From contig CAVVPD010000005.1 of NCBI GenBank assembly GCA_963750045.1, positions 248,001 to 312,000 on the forward strand: a stretch of DNA of 64,000 bases, given 5' to 3'. A model generated the notes under the pieces. That model saw nothing but the letters and a program-made list of their open reading frames with translations. It was not told the DNA's origin and searched no databases. Below, one piece after another: positions 1-8,579 of the stretch; within the stretch, counting starts at the first letter, position 1, and each line of letters opens with the position of its first letter. Made by a program: the position numbers and the translations under genes. This stretch comes from DASUAS01 sp963750045. Its GTDB lineage: Bacteria > Actinomycetota > Acidimicrobiia > IMCC26256 > DASPTH01.

Positions 1-315
1 TTCGTGCGCGGCCATGCGCCGAGGGGCGAAGATCGGGTCGAGCATCTTCCGGTAGCGCACGTGCTCGGGCGGGTCGACCTGGAGCGGGATCAGTGCCACG
101 CCTTCTCCGAAGTACGACGCCTCGGGGTTCGACGACAGGATCTCCGGATGGCGGATGAAGTACTCGATCGCGCGCGGCGACGTGAGCATCACGCTGCCGT
201 CGCGTTGGATCACGCCCTGGTCGCTCAACCGTTGCCAGTGGGCCTGGGCGTCGACGCCCCAGATGGTCCGGGTGTCTTCCTGCGCGATCACGGTCTCGTG
301 CGATTCCACGGTCAT
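1..315 (-). CDS. Cytochrome P450, N-terminal part (cut by window edge)
   Basis: The 105 visible residues begin MTVESHETVI and include the stretch PLQVDPPEHVRYRKMLDP followed by FAPRRM. This is the conserved B-C helix region of bacterial class I cytochromes P450, around the D-P-P-x-H-x-x-x-R signature. The heme-binding Cys loop lies outside the window, so the family call rests on this region only. P450s insert one oxygen atom into a substrate using ferredoxin-supplied electrons; the substrate is unknown. The ATG at 315 lies 31 bases after the stop of the upstream DUF1214 gene. It is probably the last visible member of the minus-strand cassette that starts near 2798. Confidence 0.85.
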   Translation of the reverse strand, partial: MTVESHETVIAQEDTRTIWGVDAQAHWQRLSDQGVIQRDGSVMLTSPRAIEYFIRHPEILSSNPEASYFGEGVALIPLQVDPPEHVRYRKMLDPIFAPRRMAAHE

Positions 316-346
316 GGTGTCCTTCCCGTCGTTCAGTACGCGTCCG

Positions 347-1468
347 TCAGCGCAGGCTGTCGAGCTTCACCACTTCGCAGCGCGCCATCTCCGGATCCGA
401 TTCGGGTAGCAGGTAGCGCCAGAAGATCGTGCCTGTGCGGTGGCCGCCGGTGTCGAGCCAGTTCGGTACACCGGGATCGGCGTGCGCGATCACGATCACG
501 TAGGAGCCGTCGGGCTCCCACTCGATCTGCTCGGTGTTGAGGGAGCTCGTGCGGTACCGGTACTCGAGCGTCTGCATGTGCCGGTTCCAGAGCATCACGT
601 TGGTGAAGCGCGACGGCGGGATCGTGCCCCGCATCACGAGGGCTTCGTCGGGCGCGAGGTCCCAGCGTCCGCTCGAGTAGAAGATGTCGACTGCGCCGGC
701 GGCGTCGACCCCGGCGTTGCGGAAGCTCCACGGCGTGCCCACCGCGTTGGGCTCCTGGGCGACGAACGGCACCGGCGACGGCGTGCCGGGGACGGGTTGG
801 CCCACCGTGGTCTGGCGCAGGAACGCGACGCCCTCACGGAGTCGGGTCGCGAACGTGGCGTCGTCGAGCGGTGGTGGGGGAGCGACGTCCCCCAGTGGTT
901 CGATGCCGATGCGCACCGCGACAGTGGGGTCGTTCTGCGCCGAGTGCTCGCGCAGGAAGTAGCCGCGCACGATGATCATGGCGGCGTCGGGGTCGAGCTT
1001 CACCCAGTTGCCGTCGTGCGAATCGGGGCTGAACACGATCTCGTAGGAGCCGTCGGGCGCGAACTCGAACCCGGTGTCGTTGATGTCGGAGAGGACCCGG
1101 CCGTTGAGCCCGCCGTCGGGCGCGGCGGCGTGGACGGTGAAGGAGATGTAGCGCTCCTCCCCGCGGATGCCGAAGACTCGGTAGGAGCGGTCGCCCCGGA
1201 TCCGGGCGAAGTGGTAGATCGAGTCGGGGTTGTCGCCCTGGAGCTTGCGGGCGGGGCTGACGATCGGCGCCATGCGCGGGTGTTCGGGATCGCCCTCCAT
1301 GAAGAACTCCGACGCGCCCGACAGTACCTCGGTGACGTAGCGGAATCCCTCGACGACGTCGAGGTCGTCGGTGAACCGGTCTTCGTCGAGCACGTAGCCG
1401 TCGCGGATCTCCGCCAGCGCGGCGATCAGCTCGTCGAACGCCTCGGTCGACTTCGGGGCACGGTTCAC
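347..1468 (-). CDS. DUF1214 domain-containing protein
   Basis: A 373-residue soluble protein with no signal peptide or membrane segment. The central part (ARKLQGDNPDSIYHFARIRG, then SYRVFGIRGEERYISFTVHA) and the C-terminal part (RGTIPPSRFTNVMLWNRHMQ) match the pattern of DUF1214 proteins, which often sit beside P450 and SDR genes in actinobacterial catabolic clusters. The biochemical role of DUF1214 is not established. The GTG start at 1468 overlaps the stop of the upstream SDR as GTGA, which implies translational coupling and fixes the start. The longer upstream reading frame is only the shadow of the SDR gene. Confidence 0.75.
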   Translation of the reverse strand: MNRAPKSTEAFDELIAALAEIRDGYVLDEDRFTDDLDVVEGFRYVTEVLSGASEFFMEGDPEHPRMAPIVSPARKLQGDNPDSIYHFARIRGDRSYRVFGIRGEERYISFTVHAAAPDGGLNGRVLSDINDTGFEFAPDGSYEIVFSPDSHDGNWVKLDPDAAMIIVRGYFLREHSAQNDPTVAVRIGIEPLGDVAPPPPLDDATFATRLREGVAFLRQTTVGQPVPGTPSPVPFVAQEPNAVGTPWSFRNAGVDAAGAVDIFYSSGRWDLAPDEALVMRGTIPPSRFTNVMLWNRHMQTLEYRYRTSSLNTEQIEWEPDGSYVIVIAHADPGVPNWLDTGGHRTGTIFWRYLLPESDPEMARCEVVKLDSLR

Positions 1469-2310
1469 GGGGACTCTCCAGGGTTCGGGGGTTCGGCGCC
1501 GAGCACCACGGTGCGCGTGTCGGGCAGGGGGATCAATGTCTCGTAGTCGACGAACGAGCGCAAGGTGTTGCCGCCGTCGACGGTCAGGAGCTGGCCGGTG
1601 ACCCACGACGATTCAGGGCCGGCGAAGTAGCGGACGGCTTGGGCGATGTCGTCGACGTGGCCGTGGCGGTCGATCGGCTGCTCCGCGAGGAACGCCGCCA
1701 TCATCCTCGGGTTGTCGAACGCGACCGCGGTCGCGGGTGTCCGGGTCATGCCCGGTTGCACCGAGTTCACCCGGATCCCGAGCGGCCCGAGCTCGTTGGC
1801 CGCGACCCGCACGAGCTGGTCGACCGCGGCCTTGCCCGCGCTGTACGACGCCAGGTAGCGGGCGGAGAACACCGCCGCGGTCGACGAGATCGCGACGAAC
1901 GATCCGGATCCGGCGCGCACCATCGCGTGACCCGCGTACTTGAGGAACAGAAAGACGGGTCGGATGTTCGCATCGACCTGCGCGCTGAACTCGTCGTCGT
2001 CGAACAGCAGGACGGGGCTGATGGCGCCCAGCCCGGGCACGACCACCGCGATGTTCAGGCGGCGTTCGTCGTCGGACGCGGCGTCGACCGCGGCGCGCAC
2101 CGACGCACCGTCGAGCGCGTCGCACGCGGTGTACGCGACGTCGAGTCCCTCGTCGGCCAGCACCGCGGCGGCGTCGACGAGCTTCTGCTCGGTGCGCCCG
2201 CAGATCGTGACGATCGCGCCGTCGCGGGCCAGCGCACGCGCAGACCCGAGCCCGATGCCCGAACCGCCGCCGACGACGATCGCGCGCTGCCCTGCGAGTG
2301 CTCCGTCCAT
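1465..2310 (-). CDS. SDR family oxidoreductase
   Basis: A 281-residue short-chain dehydrogenase/reductase. The N-terminus shows the nucleotide-binding glycine motif GGGSGIG at about residues 13-19. The catalytic region AISSTAAVFSARYLASYSAGK supplies Ser, Tyr and Lys (YSAGK), and PGMTRTP follows as in classical SDRs. It should oxidise or reduce an alcohol/ketone with NAD(P)(H); the substrate is unknown. The usual NNAG motif is replaced by VVVPGLG, so it is somewhat divergent. The ATG at 2310 is 11 bases after the stop of the SnoaL-like gene, and its stop overlaps the DUF1214 gene start. It is thus the second gene of a four-gene minus-strand operon. Confidence 0.9.
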   Translation of the reverse strand: MDGALAGQRAIVVGGGSGIGLGSARALARDGAIVTICGRTEQKLVDAAAVLADEGLDVAYTACDALDGASVRAAVDAASDDERRLNIAVVVPGLGAISPVLLFDDDEFSAQVDANIRPVFLFLKYAGHAMVRAGSGSFVAISSTAAVFSARYLASYSAGKAAVDQLVRVAANELGPLGIRVNSVQPGMTRTPATAVAFDNPRMMAAFLAEQPIDRHGHVDDIAQAVRYFAGPESSWVTGQLLTVDGGNTLRSFVDYETLIPLPDTRTVVLGAEPPNPGESP

Positions 2311-2321
2311 CGCCCTCCTCG

Positions 2322-2798
2322 CTAGGCGCGCGGGGGGTTGGCCGCGCGCGTCTCGGTCCAGTCGACCCGCAGCCGTCGCTCGGCGAACTTCCACGCGCCG
2401 TCGGCGTCGGGCCGGTAGGTGTCCTCGTAGCGGATGTACATGACGTAGTTCGTGCCGCCGTGCTGGCCGGGCGTCAGATGGTGGGCGATGCAGTACACCT
2501 CGCCGGTCGCCTCGCCGTCACCGACCTCGTACGTCGACTGGCCGAGCAGGTGGAAGGTCTTCGGGTAGTTCTTGATCTGCTCGGGGATCCGGGCCAGACG
2601 CTCGGCCCCGCGGATCTCGCGCGGTTCGGTGCTCTCGCCGGGTTCGTGGATCGCGATCACGGCGTCGGGATGGAACAGCGCGACGAACGAGTCGACGTCG
2701 CGCCGGTCGACCCCGCGGGCGTACCGCTCGGCCAACGACCGCAACTCGCTCCGGATCGTCGTGTCGTCGCCGGTGCCTGGCATCGCCCCCCTCGTCAC
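2322..2798 (-). CDS. SnoaL-like / NTF2-fold protein
   Basis: A 158-residue protein with the compact alpha+beta pattern of the SnoaL/NTF2-like superfamily. An N-terminal helix LAERYARGVDRRDVDSFVAL is followed by FHPDAVIAI, and there is a C-terminal strand pair EDTYRPDADGAWKFAERRLR. Members include polyketide cyclases, ketosteroid isomerases and dehydratases; this one cannot be assigned. A second ATG 15 bases in (2783) is an equally possible start. It is probably the first gene of the cassette running into the SDR, DUF1214 and P450 genes, so a role on the same catabolic substrate is likely but inferred. Confidence 0.8.
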   Translation of the reverse strand: MTRGAMPGTGDDTTIRSELRSLAERYARGVDRRDVDSFVALFHPDAVIAIHEPGESTEPREIRGAERLARIPEQIKNYPKTFHLLGQSTYEVGDGEATGEVYCIAHHLTPGQHGGTNYVMYIRYEDTYRPDADGAWKFAERRLRVDWTETRAANPPRA

Positions 2799-2849
2799 GG
2801 GGGAGCCTACGGCCTCCCGGGGACGAGGTCCCCGGTGAGCCCGGACCGG

Positions 2850-3134
2850 TCAGAGGTGCAATTGGCCGTAGGTGTTGCAGAGGCCGGCGCAGTTGATGGC
2901 GACGAACGACGCCACGATGAGCGCGACGTTCGCGCGCACGAGATGGCGACGCCACCCGGTGAGCTTCGGAGCGCGCATCGGGGCTGGCATGTACCACTCC
3001 GGGAGGGGGGACTCCGGCCCGGCTCCGGTCAGGTCCCAGAACGAGACCGCGTCGGGGGCCACGCCCGCCTCGGGATCGGCGGCGAGCGCCTCGTCGCAGA
3101 GCTCGGCGTCGTCGACCGTCGGCGTCCTCTGCAT
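2850..3134 (-). CDS. Small single-pass membrane protein, unknown
   Basis: A 94-residue protein not recognised as a known family. The first 60 residues are acidic and Pro-rich (DDAELCDEALAADPEAGVAP). The C-terminal part has one likely membrane helix, VRANVALIVASFVAINCAG, after the basic stretch TGWRRHL, giving an N-in tail-anchored arrangement. Coding pattern and isolated position support a real gene, but no function can be given. It lies 51 bases upstream of the SnoaL-like gene on the same strand and diverges from the ASCH gene. Confidence 0.55.
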   Translation of the reverse strand: MQRTPTVDDAELCDEALAADPEAGVAPDAVSFWDLTGAGPESPLPEWYMPAPMRAPKLTGWRRHLVRANVALIVASFVAINCAGLCNTYGQLHL

Positions 3135-3214
3135 CTCCGCCTCCTCCGGGAAGTCCCACCCACCGTACGGTGCCGGGCGGCTCGACGGATGGCTTCGCCC
3201 CTACCGTGGCGCCC

Positions 3215-3502
3215 GTGCAGTTCAGCGCAGAGTTGCGCGAGGAGGTCCTCGCCGGAGGGGTGACCGTCTCCATCCGGCTCTGGAGCCGGCCGAAGGTCAA
3301 GGTCGGCGGCCGGTACCTGGTCGGGCCGGCGCACATCGAGGTGGACCGGATCGACCTCGTACCGTTCTCGGAAGTGACCGGTGCCGATGTGCGTCGTTCG
3401 GGTGAACGCGACCGCGAATCCCTGCGGCGGCGGGCCGCTCACGCCGGACCCATCGGCGAGGACACGCTCGTCTACCGGATCGAGTTCCACGTCGTGGACT
3501 GA
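3215..3502 (+). CDS. ASCH domain-containing protein
   Basis: A 95-residue protein with the ASCH (ASC-1 homology) layout: FSAELREEVLAGGVTVSIRL, then the KVKVGGRYLVG strand-turn and HIEVDRIDLVPFSEVTGADV. ASCH proteins have a PUA-like beta-barrel and are thought to bind RNA or modified nucleosides; some are amidohydrolases. The GTG at 3215 starts just before the fold. An ATG 45 bases upstream (3170) would add 15 residues of low-complexity sequence and is less likely. It lies close before the ABC exporter genes but need not share their role. Confidence 0.65.
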   Translation: MQFSAELREEVLAGGVTVSIRLWSRPKVKVGGRYLVGPAHIEVDRIDLVPFSEVTGADVRRSGERDRESLRRRAAHAGPIGEDTLVYRIEFHVVD

Positions 3503-3547
3503 ACGGTGGGCGCAATCCGCCGCGGGGTGTGGAGCCGTACTCCTCAT

Positions 3548-4273
3548 GTGACACCATTCACCGCGGCGCGGACGCAGGACGGTGCACCCCGGGGCGGCGT
3601 CGACATCGTGGCGCAGGCGATCACGCACGGGTACCGCGATGCACACGGGTCCGAGCTGGCCGTGCTCACCGATCTCGACCTCAGGTTGGCGCCCGGTGAG
3701 CACGTCGCCGTCTCGGGCCGATCCGGCGCCGGGAAGACGACGTTGCTCGCCTTGCTCGGAGGGCTCGAACGTCTCCAGCACGGTGACCTCAGGATCGGGG
3801 CCGTCGACGTGGGCGCGCTCGAGGGCGACGATCTGGCCGCGTTCCGCCGCGACACCGTCGGGTTCGTCTTCCAGCACTTCGGACTCCTCGACAGCCTCAC
3901 CGCCGTCGAGAACGTCGAGCTGGCGATGAGCGTCGCCGCGGTCGCCCGGCCCCGTCGACGGGCCCGGGCCCGGGCGCTGCTCGAGCAGGTCGGGATGGCC
4001 GATCGTGACGACCATCTCCCCGCCGCGCTCAGCGGCGGCGAACGCCAGCGGGTGGCGATCGCCCGTGCGGTGGCCAACGACCCCGACCTGCTCCTCGCCG
4101 ACGAGCCGACCGGGAACCTCGACGCCGAGTCCACCGCGTTGGTGCTCGGGCTCCTCGACTCGATCACGAGCGAACGGGGTTGCACGTTCGTCGTCGTCAC
4201 GCACGACGAGGCGGTGAGCCTGCGCGCCGACCGGCGCCTGCACCTCGTCCAGGGCGCGCTCGTGCCCGCGTGA
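3548..4273 (+). CDS. ABC transporter ATP-binding protein (LolD/MacB type)
   Basis: A roughly 241-residue ATPase with Walker A GRSGAGKTT, Q-loop FQHFGLLDSLT, signature LSGGERQRVAIARA and Walker B LLLADEPTGNLD, followed by the His switch VVTHD. The DEPTGNLD wording and size match the LolD/MacB/FtsE branch, which powers FtsX-like permeases acting on lipoproteins, peptides or drugs. The next gene is exactly such a permease and overlaps it as GTGA at 4270. The start is uncertain: GTG 3548 is chosen for its length fit, and GTG 3506 would add 14 residues. Confidence 0.85.
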   Translation: MTPFTAARTQDGAPRGGVDIVAQAITHGYRDAHGSELAVLTDLDLRLAPGEHVAVSGRSGAGKTTLLALLGGLERLQHGDLRIGAVDVGALEGDDLAAFRRDTVGFVFQHFGLLDSLTAVENVELAMSVAAVARPRRRARARALLEQVGMADRDDHLPAALSGGERQRVAIARAVANDPDLLLADEPTGNLDAESTALVLGLLDSITSERGCTFVVVTHDEAVSLRADRRLHLVQGALVPA

Positions 4274-5609
4274 GCTGGCGCGATGCCGCGCTCGTCGCGT
4301 TGCGGAGCATCCGCCGGCGTCTCGGCCGGGCGATCCTGACCGTCGCGGCCGTCGTGCTCGCCGCCGCGCTGCTCTCGGCGTTGCTGATCGCGGTGGGATC
4401 GGCCCGGTCACGGGTCTTGAGCGCGGTGTCGAAGGGCGGACCGCTGACCGGCATCGAGGTGTTCCCGAACGCGGCGGGCGAAGGGCAGCTCGACACCGAC
4501 TCGGCCAAGCTGGGGCAGGCGCGCGCGATCGACGACGGCACCGTGCGCCGGATCCGGCAACTCGGTGACGTCGAGTCGGTGGTCCCGATCACGAGCACGC
4601 CCGTGCTCGTGATCCCGCCCAGAGCGCGGCGGTGGGATCGAACGGCACACCGCCGCAACCCTTCCGCGACACGCTCAGCGGCGCGGACGCCCGCGACGCG
4701 TCACACCTGCCGCTGACCGTGATCACCGGTCGCTTGCCGGGACCGCGGTCACTGCACGAGGTCGCGGTCACCGACGCGTACCTCCGCCTGGTCGGTGTCG
4801 CCGACGCCGATGCGGAGCGGGTGCTCGGTACCGAGTTGGAGGTGGGGGCGCCGCGCGTGTTCGTCGACCAGGGAACGACCGCGGTGCGTTCGCGCTGGAC
4901 CCGGAGCGTCATCGTCGGGGTCGTCGCCGCCCAGGGCGTGTCGGGGCACGTGATCGGCTCGCCGGCTCAGGTCGACGCGGCGCATCGATGGTCGGCCGCG
5001 AGCGACACTCCCTCGGATCCCGACTTCGCGCGCTTCGTCGAGGATCTCGTCGGAGGGTCGCAGTACGACCTGTTGTTCGTCGTCGCACGCGGACTCGGTG
5101 CGGTCGGACACGTCCGAGCAGAGATCACGCGGCTCGGGTTCTCGTCGAGCGCGCCCGAGAGCCTGATCACGTCGGTGGACCGCTACACGAACGTGGTGGA
5201 GATCGTGCTGACGGCCATCGGCCTGATCGCGCTCGGCATCGCTGCGCTCGGCATCACCAACGCGATGATGGCCGCCGTGCGGGAGCGTCGCGCCGACGTC
5301 GGCATCCTGAAGGCCATCGGTGCCCGGGACCGCGACGTGCGGCGGATCTTCCTCGTGGAGGCGGCGTGTCTCGGCGCGGTCGGGGGCCTCGTCGGGACTG
5401 CGCTCGGCTATCTGATCGCCCGTGGGGTGGGCCTGGCCGTCAACCGGTATCTGACCAGCCAGGGGCTCGCGGGTGTGCACATCGGTCTCCCGCTCGGGGT
5501 CGTCGCCATCGGCGTCGCCGGCTCGACGTTGCTGGCGCTGGCCGCGGGCACGTTGCCGGCGCAGCGTGCGGCGCGGATCCCGGCCCGACAGTCGATGGCC
5601 GGATCATGA
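4270..5609 (+). CDS. FtsX/MacB-like ABC transporter permease (one frameshift)
   Basis: About 446 residues once a one-base shift is corrected. The N-terminal frame gives a cytoplasmic start, one membrane helix (LTVAAVVLAAALLSALLIAV) and the beginning of a periplasmic MacB-like domain. The second frame continues that domain and ends with three helices around IGLIALGIAALGITNAMMAA, ERRADVGILKAIGA and the final segment near 5480-5560. This is the FtsX topology. The frames join if one C is missing from the run at 4615-4620 (reading I-P-P-Q-S-A-A-V-G). The GTG at 4270 overlaps the ATPase stop. It is the partner of the upstream ATPase and lies immediately before a lipoprotein gene. Confidence 0.8.
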
Positions 5610-6223
5610 GCGGGCTCGTCGGCCCGGCGTCCCGTGCCCGGTGGGTGGTCGCCTCGACCGTGCTCGTCGTCGCCGCCCTCGCGGGCTGCAGCGGGTCGTC
5701 GACGCGGGCGACGCTGCCACCGGAGAAGCCGGGCCCGGCGACGGTCTACGCCGCGCTTGGTGGTGACGACAACGTCGGTGGACGGGCCACGCTCGCAGGC
5801 GCCTGGCCCCAGCGCCTGTTCCGCACCGCCCTTGCGCCTTCGGCCGTGTTCGTGAACTTCGCCGACTCGCGCTCGGGAGCGGCGGAGATCCTCTCCCAGC
5901 AGGTGGACGCCGCGGCTCGCCTGAAGCCCGACGTCGTCACCGTGACGCTCATCGACGACGCCGAACGGGACACCGATCCGGGCCGGGTCGAACAGGATCT
6001 GACCGACATCGTCGCCCGCCTGCACCGCGATCGCCACACCGAGATCCTGATCGGGACGATTCCCGCCGGCGTGGGGACGCCGGCTCAGGCCGCGGCGCTC
6101 GACCAGGCGATCGCCCGCGCCGCGGCGGGGTCGACGGTCGTGGACCTCGGTGCGGTCGACCTCCGCGATCGATCGACGGCGCCCGAGAAGATCGCGCGCG
6201 CGTTCGCGGCCGCGCTGGGTTGA
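5606..6223 (+). CDS. Lipoprotein with SGNH-hydrolase-like domain
   Basis: A 205-residue exported protein. The signal peptide ends in a lipobox (ALAGC at about residues 22-26), so Cys26 is probably lipidated. The mature part starts with a YAALGGDDNVG motif that aligns with block I of SGNH/GDSL hydrolases (G-D-S), but the nucleophile Ser position reads Asp. Later VNFADSRSGAAEIL and PDVVTVTLIDDAE resemble the other blocks only loosely. It may therefore be a non-catalytic binding protein. The ATG at 5606 overlaps the permease stop (ATGA), so it is probably a partner or cargo of the exporter. Confidence 0.6.
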   Translation: MSGLVGPASRARWVVASTVLVVAALAGCSGSSTRATLPPEKPGPATVYAALGGDDNVGGRATLAGAWPQRLFRTALAPSAVFVNFADSRSGAAEILSQQVDAAARLKPDVVTVTLIDDAERDTDPGRVEQDLTDIVARLHRDRHTEILIGTIPAGVGTPAQAAALDQAIARAAAGSTVVDLGAVDLRDRSTAPEKIARAFAAALG

Positions 6224-6231
6224 GCCGGGCC

Positions 6232-6999
6232 TCAGCCCTTCCCGCGCCCCATGCTGGCGCGGAGCTGGTCGAGGCGTTCGAGGAATGCCGGCTGCGCCAT
6301 CGACCACTCCTGGTGCGGGAACTCGAGCTCGAACGCGTCGCCGGCGGTGTCGACCCCGGCGCAGGCGTCGAGCACGGCCTTCGCCCGGACGACCAGCTCA
6401 CGCGGTCGGTCGGCGGCCCGCCGGGCCATCGTGACCGCGGTGTCGAGCAGCTCGGCGTCGTCGACGCACTTCCACGCCAGCCCGAGCCGTGCCGCTTCCT
6501 CGCCCGACAGCGTTTCGCCGAAGATGACCATCGCTGCTGCGGCCTGGCGGCCCACCGAGCGCTGCATGCGCCAGAGGTGGCCGCCGCCCGGATGGATGCC
6601 GAGGTCCATGAACCGTGGGTCGAAGCGCGCCTTCGGTGAGGCGAGGATCACGTCGCAGGCCAGCGGAAGGTTGACGCCCGCGCCGATGACCGGCCCGTTC
6701 ACCGCGGCGATCGTCGGGATGGACGCACCGGCGACGGCGAGGAAACCGGCGTACATCTCCCGCAACGAGGCGCGCGGCTCGAGCAGGTCGTCGACGGAAC
6801 CGCCGGCGCAGAACGCCGGCGGCGTGGCGGTGAGGACGAGGGCTCCGATCGTGGGGTCGTCGGCGATCGTCGCCACCGCCTCGGCGAGCTGGTTCGTCAC
6901 CTCGAGCGAGAGCGCGTTGCGACGGGCCGGGTCGTCGAGGACGACGATCGCCACGTTGCCGTCCCGCTCGGTGCGGATGCGCTGATCGGTGGAGTCCAT
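6232..6999 (-). CDS. Enoyl-CoA hydratase/isomerase family protein
   Basis: A 255-residue crotonase-fold protein. The oxyanion-hole segments AFCAGGSVDDL (about residue 65) and NGPVIGAGVNLPLACDVILA (about 100-120) are present. The two catalytic glutamates of classical enoyl-CoA hydratase appear replaced: the site aligned with Glu144 lies in DPRFMDLGIHPGGG and the one aligned with Glu164 in RQAAAAMVIFG. It therefore probably binds an acyl-CoA but may catalyse another crotonase-family reaction. It converges with the lipoprotein gene, 8 bases away, and diverges from the amidohydrolase at 7035. Confidence 0.85.
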   Translation of the reverse strand: MDSTDQRIRTERDGNVAIVVLDDPARRNALSLEVTNQLAEAVATIADDPTIGALVLTATPPAFCAGGSVDDLLEPRASLREMYAGFLAVAGASIPTIAAVNGPVIGAGVNLPLACDVILASPKARFDPRFMDLGIHPGGGHLWRMQRSVGRQAAAAMVIFGETLSGEEAARLGLAWKCVDDAELLDTAVTMARRAADRPRELVVRAKAVLDACAGVDTAGDAFELEFPHQEWSMAQPAFLERLDQLRASMGRGKG

Positions 7000-7034
7000 G
7001 GTGCGAGCATCGTACGGGCCACCAGAATGGGTGG

Positions 7035-8474
7035 ATGGACTACCTCCCGACCGACGGCGTGGTGAGGATCAAGGCCCGGCTCGACCATCCCGTGATCGAC
7101 TCGGACGGCCACGCCATCGAGTACCTCCCGCTCGTGCGCGACATCCTGCGCGAGCAGGCGGGCGACGACGCGGTGGCCGTGATGGACCTGGTCGCCGGCG
7201 GCGCCGCGGCGGCCCGCGGGCTCACCCCCGAGCAGATGCGCGCCGCCGGGCTCGTGCGTACCTCGTGGTGGGGCCTCCCCACCCGCAACACGCTCGACCG
7301 GGGCACCGCGCTGCTCCCCGAGCTCCTCGCGGCGCGGTTGCCCGAGATCGGGATCGACCACGCGGTGCTGTACCCCACCTACGGCCTGGTGCCCACCGCG
7401 CTCGACGACGCCGCGATCCGCCTGCCGCTGGCCCGGGCGTTCAACACGTTCTACGCGGAGGCGTTCCGCGACCACGCGGCGTCGCTCACCCCCGTCGGCA
7501 TCGTTCCCATGCACACCCCCGAGGAGGCGATCGCCGAGCTCGACTTCGCGACGGGGGAGCTGGGGCTCAAGGCGTTCATGTTCGGTGGGCCGATCAGCCG
7601 CCCGGCGCCGGGGGTCGAACCGCCGTCGCGCGCGGCGCGCTGGCTCGACTCGCTGGGGCTCGACAGCCTCTACGACTACGACCCGGTGTGGCAGCGCTGC
7701 GTCGAGCTCGGTGTCGCACCCACGTTCCACACCGCGGCGATGGGCTGGACGGTGCGGGCGTCGGTGAGCAACTACATGTTCAACCACATTGGCATGTTCG
7801 CGATCGCGGGCGAGATGCTCGCGCTGTCGTTGTTCCTCGGTGGCGTGCCGCAACGGTTCCCGTCGCTGCGGTTCGCGTTCCAGGAGGGCGGCGTGGCCTG
7901 GGCGGCGAGTCTCTACGCCAACCTCGTCGGCCACTGGGAGAAGCGCAACCGCACCGCGGTGGAGCACTACAACCCGGCACGCCTCGACCGTGTGCAGCTC
8001 GTGGAGCTCTTCGAGCAGCACGGCTCGGAGCGGTACCGCGACCGGCTCGACCAGCTCGACGCCGGCCTGCGCATGCTGAGCCTGCCCGACGAGGATCCGG
8101 CGTCGCTCGACGAGTTCGCCCGGTGCGGCATCGACGGCGTCGACGACATCCGCGACGTCTTCACCACCTCGTACCACTTCGGCTGCGAAGCCGACGACCC
8201 GATGACCGCACTCGCGTTCGACGCCGACCGCAATCCGGCCGGCGCGCGGCTCAAGGCGCTGTTCGCGTCGGACATCGGGCATTGGGACGTGCCCGACATC
8301 CGCGCCGTGCTCCCGGAGGCGTGGGAGCTGGTGGAGAACGGCCACGCCACCGAGGCCGACTTCCGGGCCCTGACGTTCGGGCACGCTGTCTCGTTGTGGG
8401 CGGACGCCAACCCGTCGTTCTTCGCCGGCACCACCGTCGAGGACGCCGTGGCCGCGGAGCTCGCGCGGGGCTAG
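7035..8474 (+). CDS. Amidohydrolase family protein (amidohydro_2, TIM barrel)
   Basis: A 479-residue metal-dependent hydrolase of the ACMSD/amidohydrolase_2 type. The N-terminal DSDGHAIEYLP corresponds to the D-x-D/H-x-H metal site, reduced here to D-S-D-G-H. TFHTAAMGW provides the next strand-end His, and FASDIGHWDVPD carries the late Asp and His. Relatives decarboxylate or hydrolyse aromatic or ring-cleavage products. It is the first gene of a plus-strand run of hydrolases reaching 12151, though a gap of about 105 bases separates it from the next gene. Confidence 0.85.
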   Translation: MDYLPTDGVVRIKARLDHPVIDSDGHAIEYLPLVRDILREQAGDDAVAVMDLVAGGAAAARGLTPEQMRAAGLVRTSWWGLPTRNTLDRGTALLPELLAARLPEIGIDHAVLYPTYGLVPTALDDAAIRLPLARAFNTFYAEAFRDHAASLTPVGIVPMHTPEEAIAELDFATGELGLKAFMFGGPISRPAPGVEPPSRAARWLDSLGLDSLYDYDPVWQRCVELGVAPTFHTAAMGWTVRASVSNYMFNHIGMFAIAGEMLALSLFLGGVPQRFPSLRFAFQEGGVAWAASLYANLVGHWEKRNRTAVEHYNPARLDRVQLVELFEQHGSERYRDRLDQLDAGLRMLSLPDEDPASLDEFARCGIDGVDDIRDVFTTSYHFGCEADDPMTALAFDADRNPAGARLKALFASDIGHWDVPDIRAVLPEAWELVENGHATEADFRALTFGHAVSLWADANPSFFAGTTVEDAVAAELARG

Positions 8475-8579
8475 CGTCACCCCCACAGCCCCGAACCGGC
8501 GTCGTCGGAGGCCCGTATGCGTGGCTTCGACGACGCAGGTTCGGTGGTGGGTGGATGCGGCGACGATGGGGGAGAGCCG

